Source: Novosphingobium sp. 18050
GTDB taxonomy: Bacteria > Pseudomonadota > Alphaproteobacteria > Sphingomonadales > Sphingomonadaceae
Reading direction: 5' to 3'
NCBI RefSeq assembly: GCF_902706195.1
Contig: NZ_CACSJO010000003.1
Location: forward strand, 1 to 64,000
DNA: 64,000 bases
In this document: positions 51,318-59,577 of the stretch, piece after piece
Layout: every line of letters begins with the position of its first letter
Position numbering within the stretch: position 1 is the first letter of the stretch
The notes under the pieces: model-generated
Database searches by the model: none
The model's input: the letters and a program-made list of their open reading frames with translations, nothing else
Told to the model about the DNA's origin: nothing
Position numbers and translations under genes: made by a program

Positions 51318-52406
51318 ATGAAGACCAGCCGCCTGCTTTCCTTCATCGTCGGACTGGGGTCGCTGGCTGCGATCGGTTCCGGCGTCGTTCTCGCCGCGAC
51401 AGCAGGATCGGCACCGATAAGCATCGGAGTCTACTATTTCCCCGGCTGGTCTCCTAAACTGCCCGACGCGATCTATACCGACCCTTGGGCGCCTATCCGC
51501 AAATTTCCCGATCGTTTGCCTGAAACGGGCACATACTCGGACAACTCCCCCAAAGTGATGCGTCGCCAGTTGGACGACATGCGCAAGGGGAAACTCTCGT
51601 TCGTGGTATTTGACAGCTATAACGGCGCCAAGGGCTCCGAGCGGTTGCAACAGGCGCTCTCAGCCTACCTCGCTACCGCTACCAACCGTGACCCCAAGTT
51701 CGCCTTGCTTTGGGCAAACCACGATGATCGGCTGGCGTCCGCAGCGGACTGGGATGCGCTGGTGGAAACCTGGCTGACCAAGTATCTTGCGGATAGCCGT
51801 TACATGCGCATCGGAAATCGCCCCGTGCTCTTCATATTTTCACCCGACAACCTGGAACGGCGAGCGCAGGCATTTGGATCGAATTCCGCAGCACTGCTCG
51901 CGAAAGCGAACGACCGGGCCCGTGAACACGGCATGGCAGGCATTGCCTTCGTGGCCGGCGGCGGCCCCCGCCCGGGGATTATCAAGGGGACGGCCCGAGC
52001 GAGAGGGTATGCGGCCTTGTCCGACTACAACATGGGGACCAGCGGCTACCCGATAGCAGGGAGCGGCTACGAGCGACGCTTGGCCGTTTACCGAAAGTAC
52101 TGGAGCGTCTACCGGCGAGACGCAGACCTTCCTGTAATCCTGCCTATGACAGTGGGATGGGATCGTAAGCCTTGGGGTGGTTCAAAGGAAGACGGTGCGA
52201 TGTCGACGCCTTCCGAATTCGGCCGACATATCGCAGAAGGCGTCAAGATTCTGCGCGAAGGCAACAGCGAAGCAGCCCGCATCGGCGTTATCTGCTGCTG
52301 GAACGAGTACGGCGAAGGTTCGGTCCTCGAGCCCACGAAAAAGTACGGTGACGGGCATCTGCGCGCGCTGGCTACTGCATTGCAGACAACCAACGGGAGC
52401 CATTGA
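51318..52406 (+). CDS. Secreted GH99/WbsX-like glycan enzyme
   Basis: The 362-residue product has an N-terminal signal or anchor (MKTSRLLSFIVGLGSLAAIG), then IGVYYFPGWSPKLPDAIYTD and, at the C-terminus, WNEYGEGSVLEPTKKYGDG. This combination is typical of the GH99-like/WbsX group, found in polysaccharide clusters; some relatives are endo-acting mannosidases. Exported glycanases in such clusters often trim or release the polymer. ATG 51318 is chosen as it begins the hydrophobic stretch; a start further up overlaps the Wzy-like gene. Confidence 0.75.
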   Translation: MKTSRLLSFIVGLGSLAAIGSGVVLAATAGSAPISIGVYYFPGWSPKLPDAIYTDPWAPIRKFPDRLPETGTYSDNSPKVMRRQLDDMRKGKLSFVVFDSYNGAKGSERLQQALSAYLATATNRDPKFALLWANHDDRLASAADWDALVETWLTKYLADSRYMRIGNRPVLFIFSPDNLERRAQAFGSNSAALLAKANDRAREHGMAGIAFVAGGGPRPGIIKGTARARGYAALSDYNMGTSGYPIAGSGYERRLAVYRKYWSVYRRDADLPVILPMTVGWDRKPWGGSKEDGAMSTPSEFGRHIAEGVKILREGNSEAARIGVICCWNEYGEGSVLEPTKKYGDGHLRALATALQTTNGSH

Positions 52407-52410
52407 GTCG

Positions 52411-52893
52411 ATGGTGGTGTTCTTGGTCAACCAGCTTGCCAATATGCTCACCCCCGGGCCGCTGGCATCGCGTATCCGCGTGGTCCTTTTCAATATGCTG
52501 GGAAACAGGATTTCTTTGAAGAGCCGAATGGCAGGCGGCGGATTCATCTACGGTCGGCAACTCAGCATAGGCCCGAAATGCTTCGTGGGGCGGAATTGCT
52601 ATTTCGACCTCACCCATCCGGTGGAAATGGAGTCCGATGTTGTGATCGGGCACGGTGTAACCTTTGTGACCGCAAATCACGAAATCGGCCCGCCAGAACG
52701 GCGTTGTGGCCCGGTGAAGGCCGCACCAATCAAAGTATGCCGGGGCTCATGGATAGGAGCAAATGTAACCATCCTGCCGGGCGTGACGATCGGTGCCGGC
52801 GCAGTGGTTGCCGCCGGGGCGCTGGTTACCCGTGACGTCGCGGCTTCGACGCTGGTGGCAGGGGCACCTGCGCGGCAGCTGCGAGTACTCTAG
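52411..52893 (+). CDS. Hexapeptide-repeat acyltransferase
   Basis: A 160-residue left-handed beta-helix acyltransferase of the WcaF/maltose O-acetyltransferase type. Hexapeptide repeats are visible (IGPKCFVGRNCYF, VVIGHGVTFVTANHEI, GSWIGANVTILPGVTIGAGA, VVAAGALV), with a likely catalytic His in ANHEIGPP. It probably acetylates the exopolysaccharide repeat unit, a common decoration in sphingomonad glycans. It starts 4 nt after the GH99-like gene. Confidence 0.87.
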   Translation: MVVFLVNQLANMLTPGPLASRIRVVLFNMLGNRISLKSRMAGGGFIYGRQLSIGPKCFVGRNCYFDLTHPVEMESDVVIGHGVTFVTANHEIGPPERRCGPVKAAPIKVCRGSWIGANVTILPGVTIGAGAVVAAGALVTRDVAASTLVAGAPARQLRVL

Positions 52894-52926
52894 TCTGCCG
52901 CCGTTGTGAGGCACTACTTCGGCCTT

Positions 52927-54153
52927 TCAACCAATGTTTACCAACGATTGATCTCGCACTCCGAGGGCGTCATAAAGACGTTCATATTCACCTACAAAGC
53001 GATCGAGGTTGGTGAAAGTCTCAACATTTTTCGGCCCCGCTCTTGCCATGCGGGATACCATTGCGGGATCGCGCGACAGTGTCCGCATCGCATCGCCTAG
53101 TGTTTCCGGCCTGTCCGGATCGACGAGGATGCCCGTTACCCCGTCATCGACCACTTCCGGCAGCCCCCCCCGGCGTGATGCGATCACCGGTCGCCCATGC
53201 GCACTGCCTTCGATGGCGACGCCCCCCAGCGCCTCGTTCCATATCGAAGGAGCCACGCCGACGTGGACGGCCGGGAAAAATTCCAGCGACGGGCGATGGC
53301 CAAGAAACGTGATACGCTTCCCTTCAGCCAATGACTTTAGCCGCTCGACGTAGTCGGAGGTCCCAGAGCCTGCGATCAGGAGTTCGCCCATGTCACTCTC
53401 GAACTGCTCGATCAGCCATTCAACCCCCTTGTGGGGAGCAAGCGAGCCGATATATCCGAATCGCATCGTCTCCGAGGCGGGCAGCGGACTGGGCCCCGGC
53501 AAGCGCTGCGCGTTGTAGATCGCACGCTGCTTTGCCTGCGCGAAAAGCCCTGCTCCAGTGATCTCCCCGAGCACGTAACGGCTGACGCCGACGGCTGCAG
53601 AGACATCGTTCGAGGCTAAGGCATAGCCCTGCCGGAACAAAATGCAGCTACCGCACCGTTTCACGCAGGAACTGCCATGCTTGAACATCGAGGAGTTAGG
53701 GCAGATCAGATTAAGGTCGTGCAGAACCTGAACCGACGGAATGCCATGCCGGCGTGGTACCGCCCACACTGAACGAGTTATGCCCGACAGGTTGTGGAAC
53801 TGTACGACATCCGGCTTGAAACTGCGCACGAGGCGATCGAACCGTTGCTCCATGAGCCGACTGTTGCGGTCCCTTATCTGCCACAAAGTGCGCTGTAGCT
53901 TGCCCGGCAAATCGCGGTTCAGCTTGCGAAAGCTGTTATCGATAGGAAAACGGTGGACGGTAACGCCTTCCACAACTTCCGTGCACTCGACCTCGCCAGT
54001 CGTCATCACTGCCGCAGTATAACCTCTCGACGTCAGGCCGTTAACCAGACGCTGCATTGTCAGTTCAGCCCCTCCGCCGATTTCGGGAGCATAGAATGAA
54101 CTGGCGAACAGGATCCGTCGGCCTCTCCCCTCATCCTTCGTTTCGTTCGTCAT
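52927..54153 (-). CDS. Glycosyltransferase family 4 protein
   Basis: A 408-residue GT-B glycosyltransferase with the N-terminal GGGAELTMQRLVNGLTSRGY and the donor-site segment VAPSIWNEALGGVAIEGSAH with GGLPEVVDDGVTGILVDP, where the EX7E motif is recognisable (Glu in NEALGGVAIE). Typical of retaining transferases for Wzx/Wzy repeat units. Cysteines cluster in HGSSCVKRCGSCILF, a feature seen in many GT4 proteins of this group. It is convergent with the acyltransferase and heads the minus-strand half of the cluster. Confidence 0.88.
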   Translation of the reverse strand: MTNETKDEGRGRRILFASSFYAPEIGGGAELTMQRLVNGLTSRGYTAAVMTTGEVECTEVVEGVTVHRFPIDNSFRKLNRDLPGKLQRTLWQIRDRNSRLMEQRFDRLVRSFKPDVVQFHNLSGITRSVWAVPRRHGIPSVQVLHDLNLICPNSSMFKHGSSCVKRCGSCILFRQGYALASNDVSAAVGVSRYVLGEITGAGLFAQAKQRAIYNAQRLPGPSPLPASETMRFGYIGSLAPHKGVEWLIEQFESDMGELLIAGSGTSDYVERLKSLAEGKRITFLGHRPSLEFFPAVHVGVAPSIWNEALGGVAIEGSAHGRPVIASRRGGLPEVVDDGVTGILVDPDRPETLGDAMRTLSRDPAMVSRMARAGPKNVETFTNLDRFVGEYERLYDALGVRDQSLVNIG

Positions 54154-54228
54154 GGTGTCTCCATGGATTGCCTGCCTCTGAAATTGAGACCCTGTGTCGA
54201 GGTATTGCTGCTGCAGAGCGCGAAAGAG

Positions 54229-55308
54229 TTAAGGCAGCGGAAAATCCGGCTGCTCGCCCAGCCTCACTCCTTCGCCATCGCGGATAGCACGTTCAATTAG
54301 TGCAAGGCGCTTTCCGGCATCCAGCTTACGCGCATATCGCCGCAAGATCGCAAGGAACGCCGCCTTGTTCGCACGATAGAGCAGACCAGGTCCACTGTAG
54401 CGGTGGCGGTCAAACCAGACACGGTTACGGACGGTGTAATAGACCCGGAAGTCGGATCCGTCCTGAAGGTATTTGACAAAGCTGTTGCGCCGCACCGCAG
54501 GCTGCCCGTCAGCATCTTCGCCTTGTTTGCCGTCGACGAACCACGAGCCCTCCTGGTCGACGAGTTCGGCATTACGCACTAATCGGATAACGCCGCCCTG
54601 CTCAGTCACACGCACGGTATATTCGTGATCGTCGCCGTAAAGCGCCAGCTGCTCTTCGGGCACTCCGATAGCCTGATAGCAATCGCGATGGGCGACAAAG
54701 CCGCCGTACGGGGCGTAAGGTACAGCGACTACCGCACTTTTATCTATAGGTTCGATGCGAGCCTTCAATGCCCGTCGCTTGAACTTGAAACCGAGTATCC
54801 GCAGGTCGAAGCCGATGAACGAGCCGCGCGGAGGAAACACGATGTCGATCGGTATGCCAGCACCGATGTCGCTGAGATGATCGTCCCGGTAGCCCAGGAC
54901 GCTGCTTGCCTTGGTCCCGTGTACGGCAATCGTACGCGCCAATTCGTCCAGCAGCTTGCCGAGCGCTCCAGGTGTGGGAGCATTGTCATCGTCCATCAGC
55001 CAGAATACCTGGCCAGGCGTTTCCAGAGCGGCTTCGATGGCATGGCGATAGCCTGGCGCCGAACCGAGATTGCGCGGCAAGCTGACAAGCTTCACCCGAT
55101 CAGGGTAGTTCGCCACGACGTTGTCGAGCGCAGGATTTGGTCCATTGCTAACCAAGACAACGTTGCCGACGCCTTCGGCAAATGCGGTTTCGAGGAGCTG
55201 CATGACATAGCTCTCACGCCGCCCATAGGTAAGGGTCAGCAGAGTCACACTGCGCGGATCAATCGGAACAGCAGTGCCTTCAAATAGCGGATTGCGTTCT
55301 AAAGTCAT
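54229..55308 (-). CDS. Glycosyltransferase family 2 protein
   Basis: A 359-residue GT-A glycosyltransferase. The N-terminus has TLLTLTYGRRESYVMQLLET, with the DXD-like site FWLMDDDNAPTPGALGKLL and the acceptor-side region ALYGDDHEYTVRVTEQG, which corresponds to the ED motif of rhamnosyl and galactofuranosyl transferases. It is soluble or peripheral; no clear TM is seen. Its ATG overlaps the flippase stop by ATGA, so it is co-translated with it. Confidence 0.88.
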   Translation of the reverse strand: MTLERNPLFEGTAVPIDPRSVTLLTLTYGRRESYVMQLLETAFAEGVGNVVLVSNGPNPALDNVVANYPDRVKLVSLPRNLGSAPGYRHAIEAALETPGQVFWLMDDDNAPTPGALGKLLDELARTIAVHGTKASSVLGYRDDHLSDIGAGIPIDIVFPPRGSFIGFDLRILGFKFKRRALKARIEPIDKSAVVAVPYAPYGGFVAHRDCYQAIGVPEEQLALYGDDHEYTVRVTEQGGVIRLVRNAELVDQEGSWFVDGKQGEDADGQPAVRRNSFVKYLQDGSDFRVYYTVRNRVWFDRHRYSGPGLLYRANKAAFLAILRRYARKLDAGKRLALIERAIRDGEGVRLGEQPDFPLP

Positions 55309-56738
55309 GCTGTCCCCACGAAAAGCAAACGATGACGGATGGTTATCACGACAAAGCAGACTGTCATGAATGCCTCAGTTATCAACATTGAGATCGCCGC
55401 ACCCGTCGACCCGCCAAACTTGGTTAGCGCAAGCATTACGACAATGTTGACCGCCGTCGCCGTGAAGACGACCTTGCTCAATGCCTTCTGTCGGCCGAAC
55501 GGTAGCAGCGTCTGGATACCGATGACGTTGTTCACGGCGGCCAGCACGATCGTGGCGGACATGATACGCAGGACCACGATCGAACCCTCGAATTGAGGCC
55601 CTGCAATAATCCTGATGATGATCGGCGCAAAGATCGCAAGAACGCCTGCAACAGCAGCCATTCCCATCCCTTGGATCAGGAGGACGCTCCGAATCGTGCG
55701 CACGGCGGCAGGGCGATCGGAAACCGCGAGCCTGCTGACGCGTGGAAAAATCACCTGGCTGATCGGACTGATAAGACCATAGATCGCCTGTCGAAGGCGA
55801 TCTGCACATACGTAAATTCCGGTTACCACTTGGCCATGGAAGATGCCTAGCGTCATCGTTGGAGAGCTTGAACAAAGGCCGTAGGAAAAAACCGACATGA
55901 ACACCGGGAAACCGTGCTTCAGCTGCTCCCAACTCCCCGACGGCGCCCACACCCAGCGCTTTACTCCGCCGATCCGCATGAGCATGACCAGCGAGGCTAT
56001 ACCGATGGCGATGCTGCCTCCGCCTTGAATGGCCACTGCCAGCCAAGCTTGATCTGCATGACGCACCAGCAGCAGGGTGGCCGGCACCGTAACAAGCCGC
56101 CCAACCAGCGCCGCAGTAGCAAAGGAATCCAACCGTTCTAGGCCTTGCAAGCACCAGCTGACAGTAAGGGCATTTCCAAGAATCATCGACCAAGCTGCAA
56201 GCAGAAGAATCCATTCCTGCCTGTCGGCGCGCGTGACGATCAGAAACCCAATTACCCCCACAAGCAGTAGAGCGGCGATGACCATACGCAGGACGAAGAT
56301 GCTCCAAAACGGTTCGTCGATCTCGCCGCTGAGCGAACGTGCCTGTGCGATCGCCTTCGAGCCGCTCATGTTCGTACCCCAATCGGATACGATCAGCATC
56401 CAGCCGCCGATCATCAGGTAAATGCCTAGAAGACCAAAACCTGCAGGCCCCAGCGTGCGCGACAGATGAGGGAAGGTCATGAGCGGGGCAAGGTAGTTGG
56501 CTCCCTGCCACACGATCATCGCGCCCATGTTGCGCGCAAAACCGCCGCGGCTGGTCAGCGAGCCCCGCAATCTGGCGAGCTTGCCGGCGCGGGCCTGAGC
56601 CACTGGTTCTGGTTCGCTCATACACGCAGCGACCGGCGAGAATTCGGGATCGTTGGCGCTCACGTCACTGGTGCGAAACAGCTCAATCGCGATTTCAGCT
56701 TCGTCCGGCTCATCGGCATTGGGGCGGCCGATAGTCAT
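55305..56738 (-). CDS. Wzx-type polysaccharide flippase
   Basis: A 477-residue MOP-family transporter with about 12 TMs, carrying RNMGAMIVWQGANYLAPLMT, LSRTLGPAGFGLLGIYLMIG and FPVFMSVFSYGLCSSSPTMT. It would flip lipid-linked repeat units across the inner membrane. The N-terminal 65 residues are polar and unusually long for the family, so a later start is possible, but no better start was evident. The 493-nt gap upstream separates it from the next gene. Confidence 0.88.
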   Translation of the reverse strand: MTIGRPNADEPDEAEIAIELFRTSDVSANDPEFSPVAACMSEPEPVAQARAGKLARLRGSLTSRGGFARNMGAMIVWQGANYLAPLMTFPHLSRTLGPAGFGLLGIYLMIGGWMLIVSDWGTNMSGSKAIAQARSLSGEIDEPFWSIFVLRMVIAALLLVGVIGFLIVTRADRQEWILLLAAWSMILGNALTVSWCLQGLERLDSFATAALVGRLVTVPATLLLVRHADQAWLAVAIQGGGSIAIGIASLVMLMRIGGVKRWVWAPSGSWEQLKHGFPVFMSVFSYGLCSSSPTMTLGIFHGQVVTGIYVCADRLRQAIYGLISPISQVIFPRVSRLAVSDRPAAVRTIRSVLLIQGMGMAAVAGVLAIFAPIIIRIIAGPQFEGSIVVLRIMSATIVLAAVNNVIGIQTLLPFGRQKALSKVVFTATAVNIVVMLALTKFGGSTGAAISMLITEAFMTVCFVVITIRHRLLFVGTA

Positions 56739-57231
56739 TTAAGCCCCCCTGCATCGCTGCGACTGCGCTGCGCGCTCGGTTTCATCGGGATAGGCCGAAG
56801 GTAGCTTCGCGCACTGCTCTGCATCCTAACGGGCAATCTTCCCCCAGCGGAAACGGTCGACTTTGTGCGAATTGCCGACCGCAAAGGTCCGCCTTGCCGA
56901 TCACCATAATGGTCATCCGAAGCTCCTGAAACTCAACTCTACTTTACACTGATAGAACCGACCTGGCCTCGACACTTGTGCAACGCGGCAAAAAGGCAGC
57001 CTGTCGCGGTTCATCTAGGTGCCATCTTGCGCCATCGTATTGCTATTCAACTTACGCATTGGCTCTTACACCGCCGACATATCGTGTGCCATATGTGCGT
57101 TCATTCGGCGATACAAGTGATCTCGCGACTGCAGCAAGGCTCATGCGCTGCGTCGCAACATTAGGCTGACGAACACCCGCCTGGCACAGGAATTCGTAAC
57201 CCAAATCTACCCAACATCAGAAAAAAAGCGC
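56739..57231. other. Gene-free stretch upstream of the flippase gene
   Basis: No gene is seen in these 493 nt. It includes the promoter region of the flippase-GT2-GT4 unit and the 3' end of the next minus-strand gene, whose stop is followed on that strand by GAGCGCTTTTTTT (57213-57225), a T-run with at most a tiny hairpin. Confidence 0.6.
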
Positions 57232-58296
57232 TCACGTTCTAATTTTCGTAACGACTTCCATGAGACGGGTTGCTGCTGCATCCCATGACAGATCTCTGGC
57301 CCGGGCTCGGCGCTGCTCCTCGGTGGCTACCTTGACTCTGTCTATGGTGAAATGGCTCCGAATACGCTTCGCCAGCCAATCCCGTGCATCTAAAGCGCCG
57401 GGGTCGAAATACTCGGCCAGTTCACCGGCGACTTCGGGCATTGCCGTCAGATTTGATGAAATAGTGGGAATGCCGAAGAGAACACTGTCCAGAAGCGGCA
57501 ACCCGAAACCTTCGGCCTGCGAAGGGTAAACGAAGAGACTTGCTCCGCGATAGAGCTCGATCAACGCGGCATCGTCGATACCGCGGACATTTTTTACGCG
57601 AGGATCGTCCGGCAGGCTGTAATCATAGTCTTGGTCCAGAGAACCAACGACAAACAGTTCGGTATCAGCAAGGTCCGCATCCAGGAATGCCTCGACGAGG
57701 AGCTTCACGTTCTTGCGCTGCTCGATACGGCCGACGCACAGGACATAGCGAGGCACGCGTTCCTCACGGGGGGCGAAATAGATTTCTTCTGGGAAGGACG
57801 GACCGTTGGAGATCGTAGTCAGCTTTCCCCTCACCCAGTCGCCGTAATGGCGCACGATGGCACCGGCAGTGTAATCGCTCACCGCAACAACCTGAACGGA
57901 TCGTCGGATGGCGAGTGCGAACATCAGGCGTGAGCGAATGCGAAACGTGGCCGGAAAGAGGTGCGAATGCGACATTGGCAGGATATCGTGGATGAACACC
58001 ACCGATTTTCCCACCAGCGGCGTTATGTAATTGAAAACCCCGATATCGATGCGGTCGCGGTGGAAAAGCCGCGGAAACCCGAAGAGCAGCCGCTTCACCG
58101 CCGAGTGACCTTCCAGTGGAAGATAAGTCGCATCGTCGTGCCCGACTGTTTCGCGCGCTTCATCCGGAGCATCAGAATAAATGATCAGTTCGTGGCGCCC
58201 GATGTGACGGGGAAGTGCCTTCAGGAGGTTGCCCAGGGTCGTTCGCGTGCCCTGGAACTTGCCCGTCAAAACATGGCCGTCAAATCCAAGGCGCAT
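57232..58296 (-). CDS. Glycosyltransferase family 4 protein
   Basis: A 354-residue GT-B glycosyltransferase: MRLGFDGHVLTGKFQGTRTT at the start, VVFIHDILPMSHSHLF, YVLCVGRIEQRKNVKLLVEA and the donor-site segment FVYPSQAEGFGLPLLDSVLF with GIPTISSNLTAMPEVAG. It resembles mannosyl- and glucosyltransferases of the WbaZ/MtfA type. Start ATG 58296 has GGAAGG 9 nt upstream; an earlier in-frame start lacks a ribosome site. Confidence 0.88.
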   Translation of the reverse strand: MRLGFDGHVLTGKFQGTRTTLGNLLKALPRHIGRHELIIYSDAPDEARETVGHDDATYLPLEGHSAVKRLLFGFPRLFHRDRIDIGVFNYITPLVGKSVVFIHDILPMSHSHLFPATFRIRSRLMFALAIRRSVQVVAVSDYTAGAIVRHYGDWVRGKLTTISNGPSFPEEIYFAPREERVPRYVLCVGRIEQRKNVKLLVEAFLDADLADTELFVVGSLDQDYDYSLPDDPRVKNVRGIDDAALIELYRGASLFVYPSQAEGFGLPLLDSVLFGIPTISSNLTAMPEVAGELAEYFDPGALDARDWLAKRIRSHFTIDRVKVATEEQRRARARDLSWDAAATRLMEVVTKIRT

Positions 58297-58409
58297 TAGC
58301 CATACCTTCCTATGCCCGGTTGCATTACCCTGAACCACCCTCCCAGGCGGAGGTAAAATGGTTTGTGGAACTAGGTTACATGGCCTCCACTCTCAGCGGA
58401 GGCCGCGTG

Positions 58410-59567
58410 TCATGGATCGATGCTGAAGCCGCGAATTTCACCGTCGCCGCGCGGTGCTGAGATTTCGAACTCCTGGCTCGCGCACCCTTCGAGCGGAATC
58501 GCGAATTCTGTCCCCTGCGCATCGAGCGGAAATCCTGGAAGCCTTTTGGCCTCGCCAGTTTCGGAAAAGCACATCAGACCAAGCGTTAAAGCCCGCGAAC
58601 CGCCCTCCGCATTGCTGTGAGCATCCACGCGCGCTACGTGCCGGCCTGGCGCAACGGTTGCTCCGCGCTTGGCAACCACACCGCGAAAGGGTTCCGAGTT
58701 CGAGTATTGCAGCACCGTGTGTCCGCCATCGGAAGCGAAATCGACGCGTAGCCCTGCCTGTTGGGGGAACTGCCAGTCGAATGGGCCGGAACTGCCGTCA
58801 TCCAGCCCTTTAAAAGCAAAATCGCCGGGGTGCGTAAACCGTCCATTGGCGCAAAGTGCGCGCCATAGCCCCTCTGCCGCCTGCGTCCTGCCAGCACGGA
58901 CCAATTCCTTGGTTCTACTCGAAAGCCGTGAGCAGTCAACCGCGACATGCTGTTTGGCCATTGCAGAGGATATATCCCGCACGGCTGCGCCGGGTAGATA
59001 AGGGCCTGCCCAGAGAAGGAAGTCCGTACTCCAGGGTTCAGGTCCGCCGATCTGATTTCGAAACGCCGCCCAACCTTCAGGCCTCGAAAGGACTGCCTGC
59101 GTCAGGTCGCCGATCCGATCGCCTCGATCCCCTTGTCGCCAAAGCGCCACCAGACGCTGAGCAGCAACCGTCCAATCACCTGACTGCGTCGCAACCGTAA
59201 TCATGAGCCGCTGGGTGAACCGGTCCCGCCAACCGCGTTGCGCGGAAAGCAGTAAAGCCGGCAAGGCGGCATCCTCGCGTCCAGTGGAAATGAGGCCGTT
59301 GGTCAGCAACGAGAGACTTTCGGCAGGCACAGGCCGCCGTTCGACCATCTGGCGTGATAACGCCAGGCCTGCTTCGGCATCGCCGCGCCGGTAAGCATCG
59401 CTTGCCAGAGGTTCGAGCGCGTAGCCCCGGAAGATATCCGGCACCTTGCGCGCGATGACCAAATTCCGGCGCGCTTCTCTATCCATCTGCGCACCGACGG
59501 CAACGCAGGCTACGACGACGCACAACGCGCCCCATGCTATCCTCGCGGGTAAACCTGCAGGACGCAT
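58410..59567 (-). CDS. Unknown exported protein of the exopolysaccharide cluster
   Basis: A 385-residue protein that I do not recognise. It has one N-terminal hydrophobic segment (about 9-25, ARIAWGALCVVVACVAVGA), a helical Ala/Leu-rich region that looks TPR-like (residues 50-200), and a beta-rich C-terminal domain (WQFPQQAGLRVDFASDGGHT, VAPGRHVARVDAHSN). It could be a periplasmic assembly or export factor. ATG 59567 is preferred because GAGGAGG lies just upstream; the gene starts 10 nt after the kinase gene, so they are co-transcribed. Confidence 0.7.
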   Translation of the reverse strand: MRPAGLPARIAWGALCVVVACVAVGAQMDREARRNLVIARKVPDIFRGYALEPLASDAYRRGDAEAGLALSRQMVERRPVPAESLSLLTNGLISTGREDAALPALLLSAQRGWRDRFTQRLMITVATQSGDWTVAAQRLVALWRQGDRGDRIGDLTQAVLSRPEGWAAFRNQIGGPEPWSTDFLLWAGPYLPGAAVRDISSAMAKQHVAVDCSRLSSRTKELVRAGRTQAAEGLWRALCANGRFTHPGDFAFKGLDDGSSGPFDWQFPQQAGLRVDFASDGGHTVLQYSNSEPFRGVVAKRGATVAPGRHVARVDAHSNAEGGSRALTLGLMCFSETGEAKRLPGFPLDAQGTEFAIPLEGCASQEFEISAPRGDGEIRGFSIDP

Positions 59568-59577
59568 GGGCGCCTCC

